NCBI GenBank assembly: GCA_032207245.1
Contig: CM063502.1
Location: forward strand, 119,573,038 to 119,637,037
Reading direction: 5' to 3'
DNA: 64,000 bases
DNA from: Pardosa pseudoannulata
Lineage: Eukaryota > Arthropoda > Arachnida > Araneae > Lycosidae
The position numbers were made by a program, and so were the translations under genes. Positions within the stretch are counted from its first letter, which is position 1. The number at the start of each line of letters is the position of its first letter. The notes under the pieces are model-generated. The model saw only the letters and a program-made list of their open reading frames with translations, was not told where the DNA came from and did not search any database. Positions 30,888 to 64,000 of the stretch are shown here, piece by piece.

Positions 30888-33800
30888 TAAAAGCTATTTA
30901 GAGTAATGTTCAGCTTAAAAGAGATTTTTTTTTTTAATTCTGCAATAATCAATTTTGTTAGATTTCTAATATGTATGCATATATATACACACATATATAA
31001 TAAAGTTTGAAAAGAATATATATATTAGTGAAATATAGAAAAATCTGGGTTCATATAACTTTAGATACACTATTTTTAAATCAATAATAATATTCTTTAT
31101 TCATAAATAACTGACATATAAACCATGAGCAAAATATATCAAATACTTTCAAGACAGTTTTGTTAGTGAAACAATAAACACTTCATTTGAAATTTTAATC
31201 AATAGTGAATTATGAAAATGTATTTGTCAAAGTATGGCGAAATATTGGAGTGATATGCTGTGATATGGTAGAATGATGAACCCTAGTATGGACAAATTGA
31301 ACTAATTTAAATGATACTCAAAATATCAAATTATACCAAATTCTGATAGCCATCAATATTAAATCATAATAACCCTTTCAAAACATTCACAATGCAGACA
31401 GAATTAACAAATATCAATTTCAAATAATGAACATTTATTACATCAACATTTGAGAAAGTATACACTTCTTCATGGATGAACGTCAACAGCTTTGTAGAAT
31501 ATTAAATGGGAAAGTATTTTGACGAATTCAAGCATGAGTTGCTACAACAGAAGATTGCATGTTTTAAATGGTACTAGATGGATAATCTTATGGCTCAAAT
31601 GATGGGGAAAAACATTTTTTCTGATACAAAATTCAAATATTTTATTTATTTTTTTAAATAGAAAAACTTACGAAAGACAAAGTTTTGTAAAATAATTCCC
31701 TCATTTACTTTAAAGACAAGAATGTATATTAATTTTCCCAACAAAAATCTATATAAAATTAGATAAAACAACTAAATTCTGGCTTAAGTAACTCAATTAC
31801 CTGAGTAGCTGAAAATTTGAACAAATTAAAAAATATAAAAGAATGTGGGAATAATGCACCTTGATTTTATAACAAATCACCAGTTACATCTTTTATCAAA
31901 AATAGATCCCCTGTTCATGTACAAGTATCATGTTTAGATTCTTAAATATTCTGTATATGACATCATAACAAGGGTACCAACTTCAAAGGCAAAATCTCGT
32001 ATTGCAAATCATACCTTGTTGAGGTATAAGAAAATTCGAAATAACAGATTGAAACAGATACTGAAAACAAGTTTACAAGAAACTAAAGATATACAAATGG
32101 GATAAAAATCCATTTTAGAATTGTGACAAAGAAATTATTTGAAACTGATATATTCTATTATTAAGGGATGCAATTAATAAGTAAAATATTCAAAATGGTA
32201 AATTAACAGTTTTGTTGTAGTAGAAATGCATTTCAGTTCAACCAGTTAAAAATGAACTTCTTTAATCTATAAAGGAAAACCATATTCTGTGCATAATACT
32301 CATATATAAACATAACTAAACATAACTTACAATTCCACAATTCCTAATCTTATAAACTTGATGGAATTATGACTTTATATTAAACTCTAGTATCGTTCTA
32401 TCATGTTCTTTCTAAAGGCATGCATTCAATTTTCACTTTATGATTTGATTAAGAGAAGTGGGACACAGTAATAAAAACCATGACTAAATACATAGAACAC
32501 AAAGTTTCAAAGATCAAGAAAATGCTTCAGTAATGTATATGTCCACATGAGTAAAATTAAATAGGTTTAAATTTTTGATACAAATCCTTAAAATATATTT
32601 TTTAGTGTTCATATAAAATAAAATTTAATTGCACTTACATTAACTCTAATTCATCAAATTATTTTTATTTTGTTCTGGGTTAATCTTTAGACAAATAATA
32701 AATAAAAAAATGAATGAATAAGAAAATAAATACAGTTTTAAATAGATACTTTGCTTTACATAATAAACCATTTAAATTAATATGGATGAACATTTTCCAT
32801 GGAATCCATACACTTATAATATACATTAAGAATTTATAATTGGGTTGTGCAAACATAAGAGTAGCTAAGGATATCTCATTACAACATAACTTTACAAGAG
32901 GATCAGTCTTAAAAGAAAAAAAAAAAAAAGCTTTATAAATCTGTTTTGTAACAAAAAAAATTAGCTCTGAATTTCCAATTTAGAATTAATCTGAACACAA
33001 ATCAATTTTTACAAAACTTATTAACTTTTTTTTTTGTGTATGTGTGTGAGTTAGAACATCAAACCTTTTAGAGGTATGTTTGTCCTACTTTTTCTGGTAT
33101 AACATGTATAAACAATATATTTATTTTAACAAAAGTCCCTGACAGGACACTATTTTCATTCCACTAGTCCTACCTACAGGCACATTTCAGTACCTACAAT
33201 ACACTATAATACAATTCCAAGCTATAGAAGAGGCATCTGCCCTTATACTGGATTTGTATAGAGTTTTAAAACAATGCAGAATATCGTACATAACAATTGA
33301 CCTTCTTTATGTTTAGCTAATTAAAATATAAAATATGTTAAAAAATATTTATTCAAATAGCTTTATAAACTAATTAAAATATAGGGATGTGACACATTTT
33401 ATTTTTTCCCCTCTCTTTGTTTAGTAATTCTCCTTTTCTACAGCATATAGATGTGAAATATAAATCAGAATGTAGATCCAAAGATAATTCTCCTTTGTAT
33501 TTCAAGTTATGTGGAGAACTAACTCTTGAATCCATTAAACTAAACCACATTATTCAAGGGGGAAAATTAGTGAAAGGCTTTACAAATATACGCTAAAAAC
33601 TGTTAAGTATTTTTACTTTTAAGTATTAATTTCCTTTAAGTAAAAGTGTAAGATGTAAAATAAGTCAGATCTTTATCCTTAATGTTCTAAAGAAATTTCT
33701 CAATTTTCAGATTATAAAGAAAATTAAGCAATTTTAGATATTAAAACTTTGGATTGGTACTAACACTTTATAATCATATACATCATAACTAAAAATGCAA

Positions 33801-36286
33801 CCTATAATTCACAGATATATTAATTTAAGTACAACAATGTAGTCAACCCAAATAGAAATAACCTTTAATCATACTGGTTTTTGATTTTTCATAAATGTTT
33901 AATTAAATTTATTCAACATAATGTACACATAAAAGCAAAGGCACAGAAGACTTTATTAAATGCTTCATATAAAAGAATTTTGTTAGCAGCCTTTGGGGTT
34001 CTAATAATTAATTCAATTTTCATGTTTTTTAATACTGCTAAAAATCTTTACACAATTCAGATGTAGAAACAGTAGAAAACTGTACTTACAGACAAAGGGA
34101 GATTTAATTAATACACATTGTAAAACACTAGAAAGCAAATATTTTTAAATATGAGATTCAATATTGGTCCTGAATTTGATTCTAAATAAAGTACAAAACT
34201 TATGTGTTAAAATATACAATATATTAATGAATTTAAACATCCTAAAACGATATTCTGAAAGGAAAGGAATTTTTTAAGTAATGAAACTGTTTTGAATATA
34301 CTTAAATACTTCATTTCAACCTTTCAGAAATGCTGAAGAGAAATAATTCATCCATATCAGATAAATGTTTAAAAAATAAATAAATAAAACTTCCCTGAAA
34401 GAAACAAGGTTAAAATTACATAAACCAAATTATATTTCCCATGAATTCAACATGGTTTATATGAAATATGGACACATGTAATAAAGCCATTTAAATTGTG
34501 AAGTTAATGATTATATCTACATAATCTTTTTACAAACATAATGAATCTAAGTAGTATATGTTTTATATAAATATACAATCAAATAATTTAATAAGGACAC
34601 ATGTGATATAATACTAAACAGTCATTAGATAAGAGTTAGAAAAGTCTGCACAGCCCAACAAACATGGAAAAATATCCATATGTTATGTTACTTAAAACAC
34701 TAAATCATATTTATCAATATGCAAATATTGCAATTCAGTACAGTACAGCAAAATAATTCTTGTATAACTCTCAATATACAACTCTCATCACTTTAATTCC
34801 TAAAATTAAATCTTGCTAAAGTCCATATTGAATTTTTTAAAAATATATTTTCTTTACAGATAACAAATACAGAATATTGTTTTAAAGGAGATGAGAGGTT
34901 TTAATTATCATCTTTTACATGACAAAACAAATGCAATAACTGCGCTTCCACCGATATGAGTAATTGTCCATACAACGTAAAGGAATATTTGCTTTGAGAA
35001 CTCACATATTCAGCTGCCAATATAAAAATTGAGTGTTTTATGCAAATTATAATAAAATTGTATTTGCTAATTATTAAAATGATTCAAAAGAGTTAGAAAA
35101 CAGTTTTAGGTTAGTCTTTAGATCTGAATAACTATCATTTCTCTAATTAGCAATATAGATCAATCTGAAGTAGGCAAGTAATGCCATCAAAAAAGTTTTA
35201 TCATACAAATTAAAAAGTAAAAAAATTCTAATAATAAAAATGATAGATTCAGCAAACATGTCACTATACTCTTAGAAATTACCAAAGAGGTAATTTGAAC
35301 TAGTATCAATATTTGTTGAATGATCATATATAAGTTTTGAAGTAATTTTTCCTTCTTATTGAAAAATTCTAATACTACTTATGGTTAATTATCAGGTAAA
35401 AAACATGAAATATAATTAATAAAATCAATCACAGTGTTCTTAAATTACATTATCACATGTCAGTGTTCATAAATGGACAATAAAAGAGTATAAAATGGTA
35501 TTAAATAATAGTACAAAATAAACATTAAAAACAAAACAAAAACTAGCTAAAGAGCATAAAATTTAAAAAAGCATTACACATAACTTACAAAAAAAAAAAA
35601 ATCTTTGTTTTAATGTTCATAACAAGAAAATAGTAATTGGCAGTGTTTCTGGGTAAGAAACTATGGCACACTAAAATTCAAAACCATTCATCTGTCACAT
35701 TTCTCTAGAAAGAAAATTGTTACCTAGAATTATCTAACACCACTTATAGAACTCTATTATATCCATAATTCTTGGTTACCCAGACAATGAAATAAAATAG
35801 CTAACAAACATATAATATCTAAATAGCTGCAATTTAAAATAAATGCTCATAAAACTTTGTGAAACAATATTTTTCAGGGTAATTTACAATGTTTTTAATG
35901 GACAGATATATTATGAGTCATATAAACTAAGAATTTTCAATATCTATTATGATTGCAAGACACCATACAATAACAACACAGCATCAAAATGTACAGAAAA
36001 AATAATACTATACAATTATTTACATTTTAGGAAAAGAAATTAAAATACAAAGCATAATAAAAACCTGTTTTAATTAGTTTGGAGTGATAATAATAGTATG
36101 AGAATGTTTAATGCTGATTTTCTATAAGATCTAAAAAAACCCAAGACATTGGTCTTTGGTCTAACATAATATAATTTTTTACGAAACAAAACACTAACCT
36201 ACAATACTGTACATAAAATATCTACCAAAATAAAAATATGTAAATAAATATGGCTGGACAATTTATCTAGAAGCAGATTTATCACC
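30888..36286. other. Long AT-rich spacer, includes Fe65 3' UTR
   Basis: 5.4 kb with no exon, RNA gene or recognisable transposon. The Fe65 transcript must end somewhere here; an ATTAAA on the - strand at 36112-36107, about 175 nt past the stop, is one candidate poly-A signal, but such hexamers are frequent in this base composition. Confidence 0.5.
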
Positions 36287-56688
<20,402 letters not shown>

Positions 56689-56950
56689 CTTTGGCTACCA
56701 TTGGAAATAAATGGAAGCTCTTTGAAATTGCAGTGGAGATACATCGCAAACAAAGTGAGTATCCATCTTACCCTCTCTAGTCTTTTACGTTGCGGGTATA
56801 AACCGAGAGGTCACGTGAACAAGGGGGACCAATGCCTTACTGCTCACATGACATTATTCAGAGACAAAATCGATAAACACGGCGTTGGACTTTTTAGAAC
56901 AGGAAATACCGCGAAGATTTCCAACTTTTTTCATTAGTAAATGAAAACAT
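56689..56950 (-). promoter_or_regulatory. Candidate Fe65 5' UTR and promoter region
   Basis: Upstream of the chosen start the sequence is less AT-rich and contains CpGs. A palindromic TCACGTGA E-box lies at 56811-56818 and a CCAAT at 56829-56833 (on the + strand). No TATA box is evident on the - strand. The transcription start is not determined. A + strand open frame at 56701-56937 has no homology I recognise and is not called. Confidence 0.4.
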
Positions 56951-58200
56951 TCTTTTCTCAATATCAAGGGGAAATTATGAGGAAATGCATGAGGTACGGG
57001 CTCATATTGAAATAGAACAAAACTATGCATATTTCAATTAAACCTTCATAAAAAAATTAAGCGAATTAATATTATATACCCAAAATAGAATTTGACACAG
57101 ATATCAATTATAAGATATTAAATTTAACTATCGCAGAACAAAAATTATAAGATGCTGAAACAATAATGCTTACAATAATAATCAAATATACTACTAACTG
57201 AGTAACAATTTGTGATAATTGATATCCACACACACAGACACGTGGATGCGTTATTTATTTAAAACGTATTATTTGGACAGATTTGACAGTGAGGGAGGAA
57301 TTAATACTCTATAGAACAGACAAACCATTGCACTACAGAAATGCCTAGACCCTAAAAACATTATAAGAACACGAGTACAAAATGAGTTTTCGCCAGCTTT
57401 AATTTTGGCGTTGTCTCAGCCTAAAGTTCATCGTCACTTAAATAGAGCAATCGCTTCCAATTTATTTATTCTCGAGAACGCTCGGTGACACATTTTGAAA
57501 TGACATTAAACCATTTTCACTGTATAGAAGCAATTTAATTTAATACGCTTTCGCATTTAGAAACTTAATTTATTTTAGATATATCAAATGCAATAATAAA
57601 ATTATAAATAAAAATAAAGGAATTACGATTACGTAGACTTTAAACGTAAACCACATTTTAATTTATAGGCTTTAAATATAAGAATCTTAGTTTCTCACAG
57701 CTCAAAATCCGATGACGGATGATGGCAGAATTATGTATCAAGAATAACAAAGTAGAACTAATTTTAAAAGGGCCATCAAAAGTAGTAAAAAAATTGTTTA
57801 TTAAAAACTTAAGATAAGCATGAAGACAATAAGAAATATAAAAAGTAATAAGAGGGTTGGTGTTGGTGGAGTTTTAACAAATTGTTATTGCCAGGTTTCA
57901 GTTTCGCTAATACCATTCGTAAATCTCCACGTTCAGAGATGTTCTTTTATTTAGACAATCAAACTAGCTACTGCACTGAGCCCACGTGCAATTAAATACG
58001 ATGAAGGAAATACAATTCAAATTTCTATTCTCTAGCGCGAAGATTGTCAAATTTCGGCCTGTGGTGGAATTCATGAAACTTATCATTAAAATAAATATCG
58101 CATTTATTACAGCAACTACAATATAACAACTGATTATTTTAATAGATATCATGTATATTTCGAATAGATATTAAGTCTACTGGCAGCCCCCCCCTCCTCA
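56951..58200. other. Intergenic, nothing recognised
   Basis: AT-rich with scattered CpG; no exon or repeat family seen. Confidence 0.5.
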
Positions 58201-58302
58201 ATTTGCCTCTGAACCCGTTACTGTCTGTATGGAAGGCTTCAACGCCTACTGAGAAGCGGTACCGTCCCTTTGGGAACCTATGCATTAGAATATAATAGGG
58301 TA

Positions 58303-58458
58303 TTACCATATTGTGGCCGAGATATGTCACAGGCGACTTCTGCGTCATAACATCAGAGAGGGAGATTTATGGTATCAAATTCTAATTTCTGGAGACTTCT
58401 GACGTCATTATGACGCGGAAGCCGCCTGTGACAGATCTCGATCACAATATAGTAGCAC
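58303..58458. repeat. Large imperfect inverted repeat (hairpin)
   Basis: Left arm 58303-58357 and right arm about 58401-58458 are near reverse complements, sharing CGAGAT.TGTCACAGGCG and GCGTCATAA on the arm strand, separated by about 43 bases. The arms are GC-rich compared with the flanks. Confidence 0.85.
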
Positions 58459-58624
58459 ATATGGACTGCGTTTTTCGTGGACTGTAAACACCTCCGAGAT
58501 TATTTGTTCCACCACACTATCGCCGAGATAATACCATGTTTTTGAATATGTCATGTCCTGGAAGTTAGATTTGAACAGGGAACCCAAATGACTAGCCGAC
58601 AAGGTCTCCGGATTTCACTCCATT

Positions 58625-59440
58625 AGATATTTTTTTTCTAACGGTTCCATTAAATCTACTGTGTATCAATAAAAAATTGAAACTGTAATGAGTTCAAGAA
58701 GCGCATCATTTAAGCAAGTAATTCATCCAATAAATTTTTTGTTCTATCTAGCTTCTGAAATGAAATAAAAACTAGTATGTAAACATTTCACTAATGCCAT
58801 TCCAATTCATTCTCGAAATGTTCTGTGTACCTTTGAAGCAAAAATAATAAAAATTTATATAATTTAAGAATGTGCACTTCATTAAGGAAAACTAACGTCA
58901 TTATTTGGTGACATCTAAGAAGAATAACAGAAATTAATAATTTCCAGACACCTGCACTACAGTAACGAACCATGTAGTTATTATTATGAACATCATTACT
59001 ATTAATATAAATATCTAGATACTTTCTTTGAAATGTTCCTTTCAAGATGATATACTGAAGAAAAAAACATTCTATTCAACTTTTTGCGTTCAGATAGCAC
59101 GCAAAAGCGTTCCAAACTTAACGTAGCCATTAAAATTTTTACATTTACAGAAAGATTCATAATGCTCAGATTGCAATATCAAAACTTAAATACAACCACA
59201 AAAATAACACAAATTCTATTTTTAACGAGAGTAAAAATATTTTTCTTGCCAAAGCATTCACTTTATACCTTACTCTGTGCGCATACTAGGCCTTCTTTGT
59301 TATCTAATAATGCGACCGCATTGGATAAAATCGAATTCACACTGAGCATGGTTATTAGTGACATTTTAATACCAATTAAAATTGAATGTTTGAACTAACT
59401 TCTATAACTAACCATTGGGGGAAGAGAAAAAAATAAGAAG
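58625..59440. other. Intergenic, nothing recognised
   Basis: AT-rich; no coding or repeat signal recognised. Confidence 0.5.
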
Positions 59441-60210
59441 CATTGTATCTTTCAATTCATTGTAAAATCGTTAAGACAAAATTTCATATTTTGTTTACTT
59501 CGCAAACATTTTGGGGATTTTCTTGCATAGAATGACCATTCTGACTTCGGCAATTTCTTACTTATTCCTTACTTAACTTGTTAAGTTTAAATAATCTTAG
59601 TTTGTATTCTTTGGTTGTATTCAATTGCTTTATTTTGAAGAAGTGTGATTAAGTAGTAATTCATGCGTTCATTACTAACCTTTATTATTACTATCGTTTC
59701 CCAAGCATAGAGGTGATTCTAAACTATATAAAGCAACTTTTTTTTTTATCCAACAGCCACTTTAGATTTCTACTGAACCATACAATAATATATCATTTTA
59801 TTCCATTAATCTGCGATGCGTAAATTAAAAGAGCTTTAGATATTTCTTTGTCGTCACAACAAATTTAAGGTTCCTCTCGCTCCATGTTAACCTATGGAGA
59901 ACATAAAATTCCTTCTGGCCGCCTTGCATTTTAAGAATTCTTTAAACAAATTATACCATGGTTAGAACAACTAATTATCTAGGATGCTATCTTTGCCTTT
60001 TTAAAATTATTTGTGAGAAATTTCGGTACATTCTTTTTCAAGAGCAAATAAGAACATTTAACAAGAATAAATTAAAGAAAAAGAAAGTAAAGATAGAACC
60101 CTAAAGAATTTTCTATTCTATCACGTGGTATATATATTTTTAAATAATTGTTAAAATGTGAGCCGTCAAGAGAGAATTCCATTTCCACCATAGGTTATCA
60201 TTGAGCGAGA

Positions 60211-60374
60211 AGCGCTACGATCTACTTTCTTGTAACAAGAGGACTAATGAGACCGGCACCTACTGCTTAAATCCGATTCCAAGAAGCTACGAACAACCAT
60301 GTCAAAGTAGGATTCGAACCAATGAACTCCGATACCAAAGATCAGCGCTCTAACCATTCGGCCATCGTTCAGCG
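60211..60374 (-). mobile_element. tRNA-derived SINE, family A
   Basis: On the - strand GATGGCCGAATGGTTAGAGC is a clear A-box region and GGTTCGAATCC the B box. Flanked by ATTGAGCGAGA (60200-60210) and ATTGAGAGAGA (60375-60385), an 11-bp duplication with one mismatch. The best preserved promoter of the family in this window. Confidence 0.85.
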
Positions 60375-61798
60375 ATTGAGAGAGAGGAGTCCAATATGAT
60401 AGATACAGACCCATCTTAATCTGTAAAACTCAGATTTCAGGCAAAATACGTATTTTGCTTCCTTCGTTAATATTTTTGGGGAAATATCTTTTTCGGGATT
60501 ATCCTGCAATACACGACCATTCTGACTTTTGGAGCCCACTTTTATTTACTTCTTACGTTTCTACTATTTTATTTATTTGTATTTGTTACGTTACTACTAT
60601 TAAAATAAACGTATTTTGTATTTTTTGGTTGCTATTCATTTGCTTTTATTTGATAGAACCGTTATTATGTAGTAATTCATATGTTTAATTTTGATTTTTT
60701 TAAGGTGATTCTCTATGAAATAGGAATCAAATTTTGTTCTCTACTTAAGCATATAGTAGCATACGTTATTCCATCACTCTACAAAGCTTTAATTAAAAAG
60801 AACTCCAAATATTTCTTTGTCGTCACAACACATTGTTAGATAGAAAAGATGGGGAGGATTAAATTGAACGCTCTTGTTTAACAATGACTACTGAGGAGGA
60901 AGAAGCGATAAAAATAAACATTATTCTTTTAATTAAACTGCAAAACACAGATGTTCAGACACAGTTTCATATTTTGTTTATTTCGCAAATGTTATGGAGG
61001 AAATATCTTAATCGGGATCTTCTTGTTTTGCATGATCATTCCGAATTTTGAGCCCGATTTTACTTATTCATTTTAAATAAATTTATTTTGCATTCTTTGG
61101 TTGCTTTCAATTGCGTTCTTTGGTAAAAACGTGATTATGCAGCATTTCATGCGTTTACTTCAAAAAAAAATTTTAAGATGAGAGAGATTCTATGCAGTAT
61201 GAACCAGCATTTTGTTTTCCAGTAGTCATTTTGGAGTACTCAATCACATAGTAACATATCATCTAATTCCATTATTCTACGATGCTTAAATTAAAAGAAC
61301 TCCAGATATTTGTTCTTTGCCATTAAACAGGTTGTTAAGTAGAAGATGGAGAATATTATAACTGATCATCGAAAAGGTTTGGTTTGGAGCGCTTTAGACA
61401 CATTTTTTTTCCAACAGTAGTTTGGAATTACTCTACTTAGTCACATAGTAACATATCTAATTTCATTACTCTACGAAGCTTAAATTAAAAGAACTCCATA
61501 AATTTATTTCACAATACATTGTTAGGTAGAAGATGGGGAGTATTAAGTTGTATTCTCTCGTTTAACTGATCATGGACGAGGTTTGGTTTGGAGCGCTTGC
61601 GAACCAATTTTTTAGTTTTCAAATAGTCCTTTTTTATTACTCTACTTAATCCCATAGTAATATATCATCTAATTCCATTACTCTACAATGCTTAAATTAA
61701 AAGAACTCCATATATTTCTTTGTCTCTACAACACATTGTGAGATAAAAAATGGGGAGTATTAAGTGGGATTCTTTTGTTTAATTAAATATCAAAGATG

Positions 61799-61971
61799 TT
61801 TGGTTTGGAGGGATATCGTGTGTTTTTTTAACAAGAAGGCGAATGGGATCAGAATCTACTGCTTAAAGCCGATTCTGTTTGGCTAAAAACACCTCTGATA
61901 ACAGTGAAATTCGAACCAATGGTCTCCGGTACCGAGGAACAGCGTCTCACCCATTCGGCCATCGTTTGACT
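61799..61971 (-). mobile_element. tRNA-derived SINE, family A
   Basis: Begins with the TTTGG-type tail at 61799, then CTACTGCTTAAAGCCGATTC, a B-box complement ATTCGAACC and the A-box complement ACCCATTCGGCCATCG. Confidence 0.82.
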
Positions 61972-62350
61972 ACCGAAGAAAAAAAGAATAATAAACTTTA
62001 TTTCTTTTAGCTACAGAATAAAAACCCCAATAATCAGGCAAAATTTTGTACTTCGCTTATTTGAAAATGTTTGAGGAAATATTTTCAGGATTATCTTACC
62101 TTTTTTGACCATTTTGATTTTTGGAGACTGTTTTTACCAACTCATTACTTAGATAAAGGCAATTTTAAGTAATATGAACCAAATTTTGTTTTCTTAGTAT
62201 CGTTTTCGATTCTTACTTAAATATATAACAACATATCTTATTTCATTATTATACGATGCTTAAATGGAGAGAGCTTTGGATGTTGTTGTTTTTTTTTTTT
62301 TTTGTCGTTAAAATGCATTGTTAGGTAGAAGATGGGGAGAATATTGTTGC

Positions 62351-62985
62351 CTGCAGTCTATAACTAAGGATTAAAATTGGAGAACTCGTTAAATATTTCG
62401 GATGATAAAGCGATGACTATAAAATATGGTAAATTACTTTTTAACGATTTAAAATTGTAGAATGCATTAAAATTTATTTTTGAGTATTTTAACAAACTTT
62501 CTAAACCAGTATGAGGTTTGAAAATAGAAATATCAAGTTGTTAGCAATGCAGCAAACCGAAAGAAATGTTTACAATTATTTAAGTTCTGATCCTGTAAGA
62601 CAAGTAGAATGGCAAATAAACATACAAATAAGCTATCGCATCAAAATAGGATTTTGACAATTTGGATGCTTTAAAAACTGGAAAATTTTATCCAAATTTC
62701 ACTTTCTCCATCTTCAATAAACTTATTCCTATTTTTGAACTTAAAAAAAATTTGGCGATATGCTATTGGTTGAAAAAAGGGGGGGGGGATTAAAACCAAT
62801 CAATAAAATAATTTGTAAATTTTTTTTTCGTAAAATTTTATGTACAATAGGGTTCAAATTAATCCCATTTTTACAGGGATATTTAACCTCTTTTTACACA
62901 GATATCGAGTTCATTTCAAATGTTCAGCTATTTTAAGACTTATGATGAGTTTGTGTTAAAAAATATTGTGAAAACAAATTTGAAG
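62351..62985. other. Intergenic, nothing recognised
   Basis: AT-rich with a G run near 62780; no gene seen. Confidence 0.5.
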
Positions 62986-62989
62986 TGTG

Positions 62990-63180
62990 TGCAGTGAGCA
63001 GAAAAATAAAGTCCATGATATTAAATGCCTCGTTAGTTTTTGTTTAAAACTGCCAGGAAGTAATGCAGTTGTTGAACGTTTATTCTCATTAATAAGTGAG
63101 ATCTGGATACATGAAAAACAGACTAAAAATTGAAACTGTAAAATATTGAATCATTGTAAAGATTAGTTTTAAGAATTTGT
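62990..63180 (+). pseudogene. hAT transposase C-terminal fragment
   Basis: Reads LPGSNAVVERLFSLIS (about 63050-63097) then WIHEKQTKN, the hAT dimerisation block (usual LPGSNAxVERxFS). Stops follow. No termini recognised. A different lineage from the fragments at 12.6 and 18.9 kb by sequence. Confidence 0.65.
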
Positions 63181-63856
63181 AATGTACTGGGATATATTAT
63201 TAAATATTAAATTTAAAAGAAATCCTTGAACAAGTCCATAAATCTCATAGACAATCCTTAAAATTCAAATATATTTGTGATTAATGACTTTCCTATAAAC
63301 AGGATTAATGTTAATGATTGTTTGTTGGGCTGAATTAAATTTTTGGTTTCCATGTTTTTTACAGTGTACTGTTTATCTATTTTAATGCATTAAGTTTTTA
63401 AATAATAAATTTCAGAATTTTTTTTTTAATAAAACATTACGGGAACCCTAATTTACAACAATGGGCTCAACAAACAGCTCATTTTCGCAAATAGTGTTAG
63501 ACTATGACTGATCAGTTATACATATTATTCATCTTGTACATGAAACTACTTGCAAATTCATTAATCCTACTATTTAGACATTTACAAATTTTATTTAACT
63601 ATCCGCATTTATCAGTGCCTATTGAAAAGCCAAGTTTAGAAAGTTTGAGCAAGTGCCATTTTTGCTAAAATGCCAAAATAACCGGACTTTCCCAATCAGT
63701 TATAACAGTTTTCTACTTCGGTATATTAACAATATTTAAATTATTAAAAACAAATAAAAATTTTATAACTCGCACTAAATATGAACCGATGAAAGTTTGT
63801 ACAAATTTCCTATAATTTGAAATATAATACTGTTTGATTTAAACATGCTTTGATTA
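63181..63856. other. Intergenic, nothing recognised
   Basis: AT-rich, no feature seen. Confidence 0.5.
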
Positions 63857-64000
63857 TTAACCCTACATTGAACGGGGATTCGTATATTCGATTCATATAT
63901 GAATCCTCCTGTATTATATTTAAGAAATAAGAATTTGCATTTATTTCACATTGGTTTGTATGTCAATCAATCCTTTTATCCATTTCAATCGGATTTTTGT
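63857..64000 (+). mobile_element. Possible left end of a piggyBac-type element
   Basis: TTAA at 63857-63860 followed by CCCTACATTGAACGGGGATT and an internal palindromic ATTCATATATGAAT, resembling the TTAACCCT start at 5949. The other end would be outside the window. Confidence 0.3.

Larger units (their letters stand above)
59440..62350. repeat. Cluster of degenerate repeats, six or more units
   Basis: A block TTAAATTAAAAGAACTCC followed by ATATTTCTTTGTCG and ACACATTGTTAGGTAGAAGA recurs with changes at about 59821, 60788, 61284, 61479, 61691 and 62259. A second block (CATATTTTGTTTACTTCGCA, then GGAAATAT and GACCATTCTGA) recurs near 59485, 60440, 60967 and 62045. Spacing is irregular (about 200-1000 bp). 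SINEs at 60211 and 61799 and isolated SINE tails (TTTGGTTTGGAGCG at about 61377 and 61585) are interspersed. Confidence 0.8.

Noticed and set aside
33881..34066. 61-codon open frame with hydrophobic C-terminus
   Set aside because: Isolated, AT-driven composition, no splice context or homology recognised.
56701..56937. 78-codon + strand open frame near the Fe65 start
   Set aside because: No recognisable domain; overlaps the presumed Fe65 promoter. A GTGAGT inside it could be a donor of a divergent transcript, but nothing supports an acceptor.
60300..60374. Possible tRNA gene on the - strand
   Set aside because: The tRNA-like A and B boxes belong to a SINE with its own 11-bp flanking duplication.

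Overview
This is an AT-rich eukaryotic window with intron-split genes, very long (TA)n arrays, tRNA-derived SINEs and several classes of nested transposon. It fits an arthropod genome; an arachnid such as a spider is my best guess from repeat style and intron sizes, but nothing here proves it. Two host genes can be assembled exon by exon. On the + strand, four 3' exons (5025-15182) encode the C-terminal BTB domain and tail of an ankyrin-repeat/BTB protein of the ABTB1 (BPOZ) family; its ankyrin and first-BTB exons are not seen here and must lie to the left. On the - strand, sixteen exons (56688 down to 36287) encode a complete Fe65/APBB adaptor of about 659 residues with one WW and two PTB domains. 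All exon phases join without a stop. The two genes point at each other across about 21 kb of mostly transposon sequence.

Layout. 1-4640: a decayed Ty3/gypsy gag-protease fragment (- strand), then a dead non-LTR retrotransposon (+ strand) that has itself taken a 1.26-kb hAT-type element with a perfect 8-bp target duplication and a SINE with a perfect 11-bp duplication. 5025-15182: ABTB1 exons, with a piggyBac deletion derivative, a hAT remnant carrying a 279-bp piggyBac-type MITE, and a LINE fragment in the introns. 15183-19290: 3' UTR, a 100-N assembly gap, a SINE and a hAT remnant. 19291-28176: a three-level nest in which a Tc1-like element contains a Ty3/gypsy element, which contains a 2.4-kb element of PIF/Harbinger type. 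The Ty3 copy also carries a 470-bp piece of its own pol gene duplicated into its 5' leader. 28342-36286: AT-rich spacer with a 664-bp inverted-repeat element. 36287-56688: the Fe65 gene. 56689-64000: the Fe65 5' flank, a strong inverted repeat at 58.3-58.46 kb, a degenerate repeat cluster at 59.4-62.35 kb with SINEs, and another hAT remnant.

How the parts relate. The only intact protein-coding content is host: a likely CUL3-type BTB adaptor (by family) and an APP/LRP-type cytoplasmic adaptor (by family). Every transposon gene seen is broken by stops, insertions or a lost catalytic residue. I found no bacterial, CRISPR or toxin system. The most unusual points are the duplicated pol fragment sharing a stop codon with its source, the Trp-to-Arg change in the Fe65 WW domain, and the (CT)n(TA)n(TG)n tract against the 3' splice site of a 47-nt Fe65 exon.
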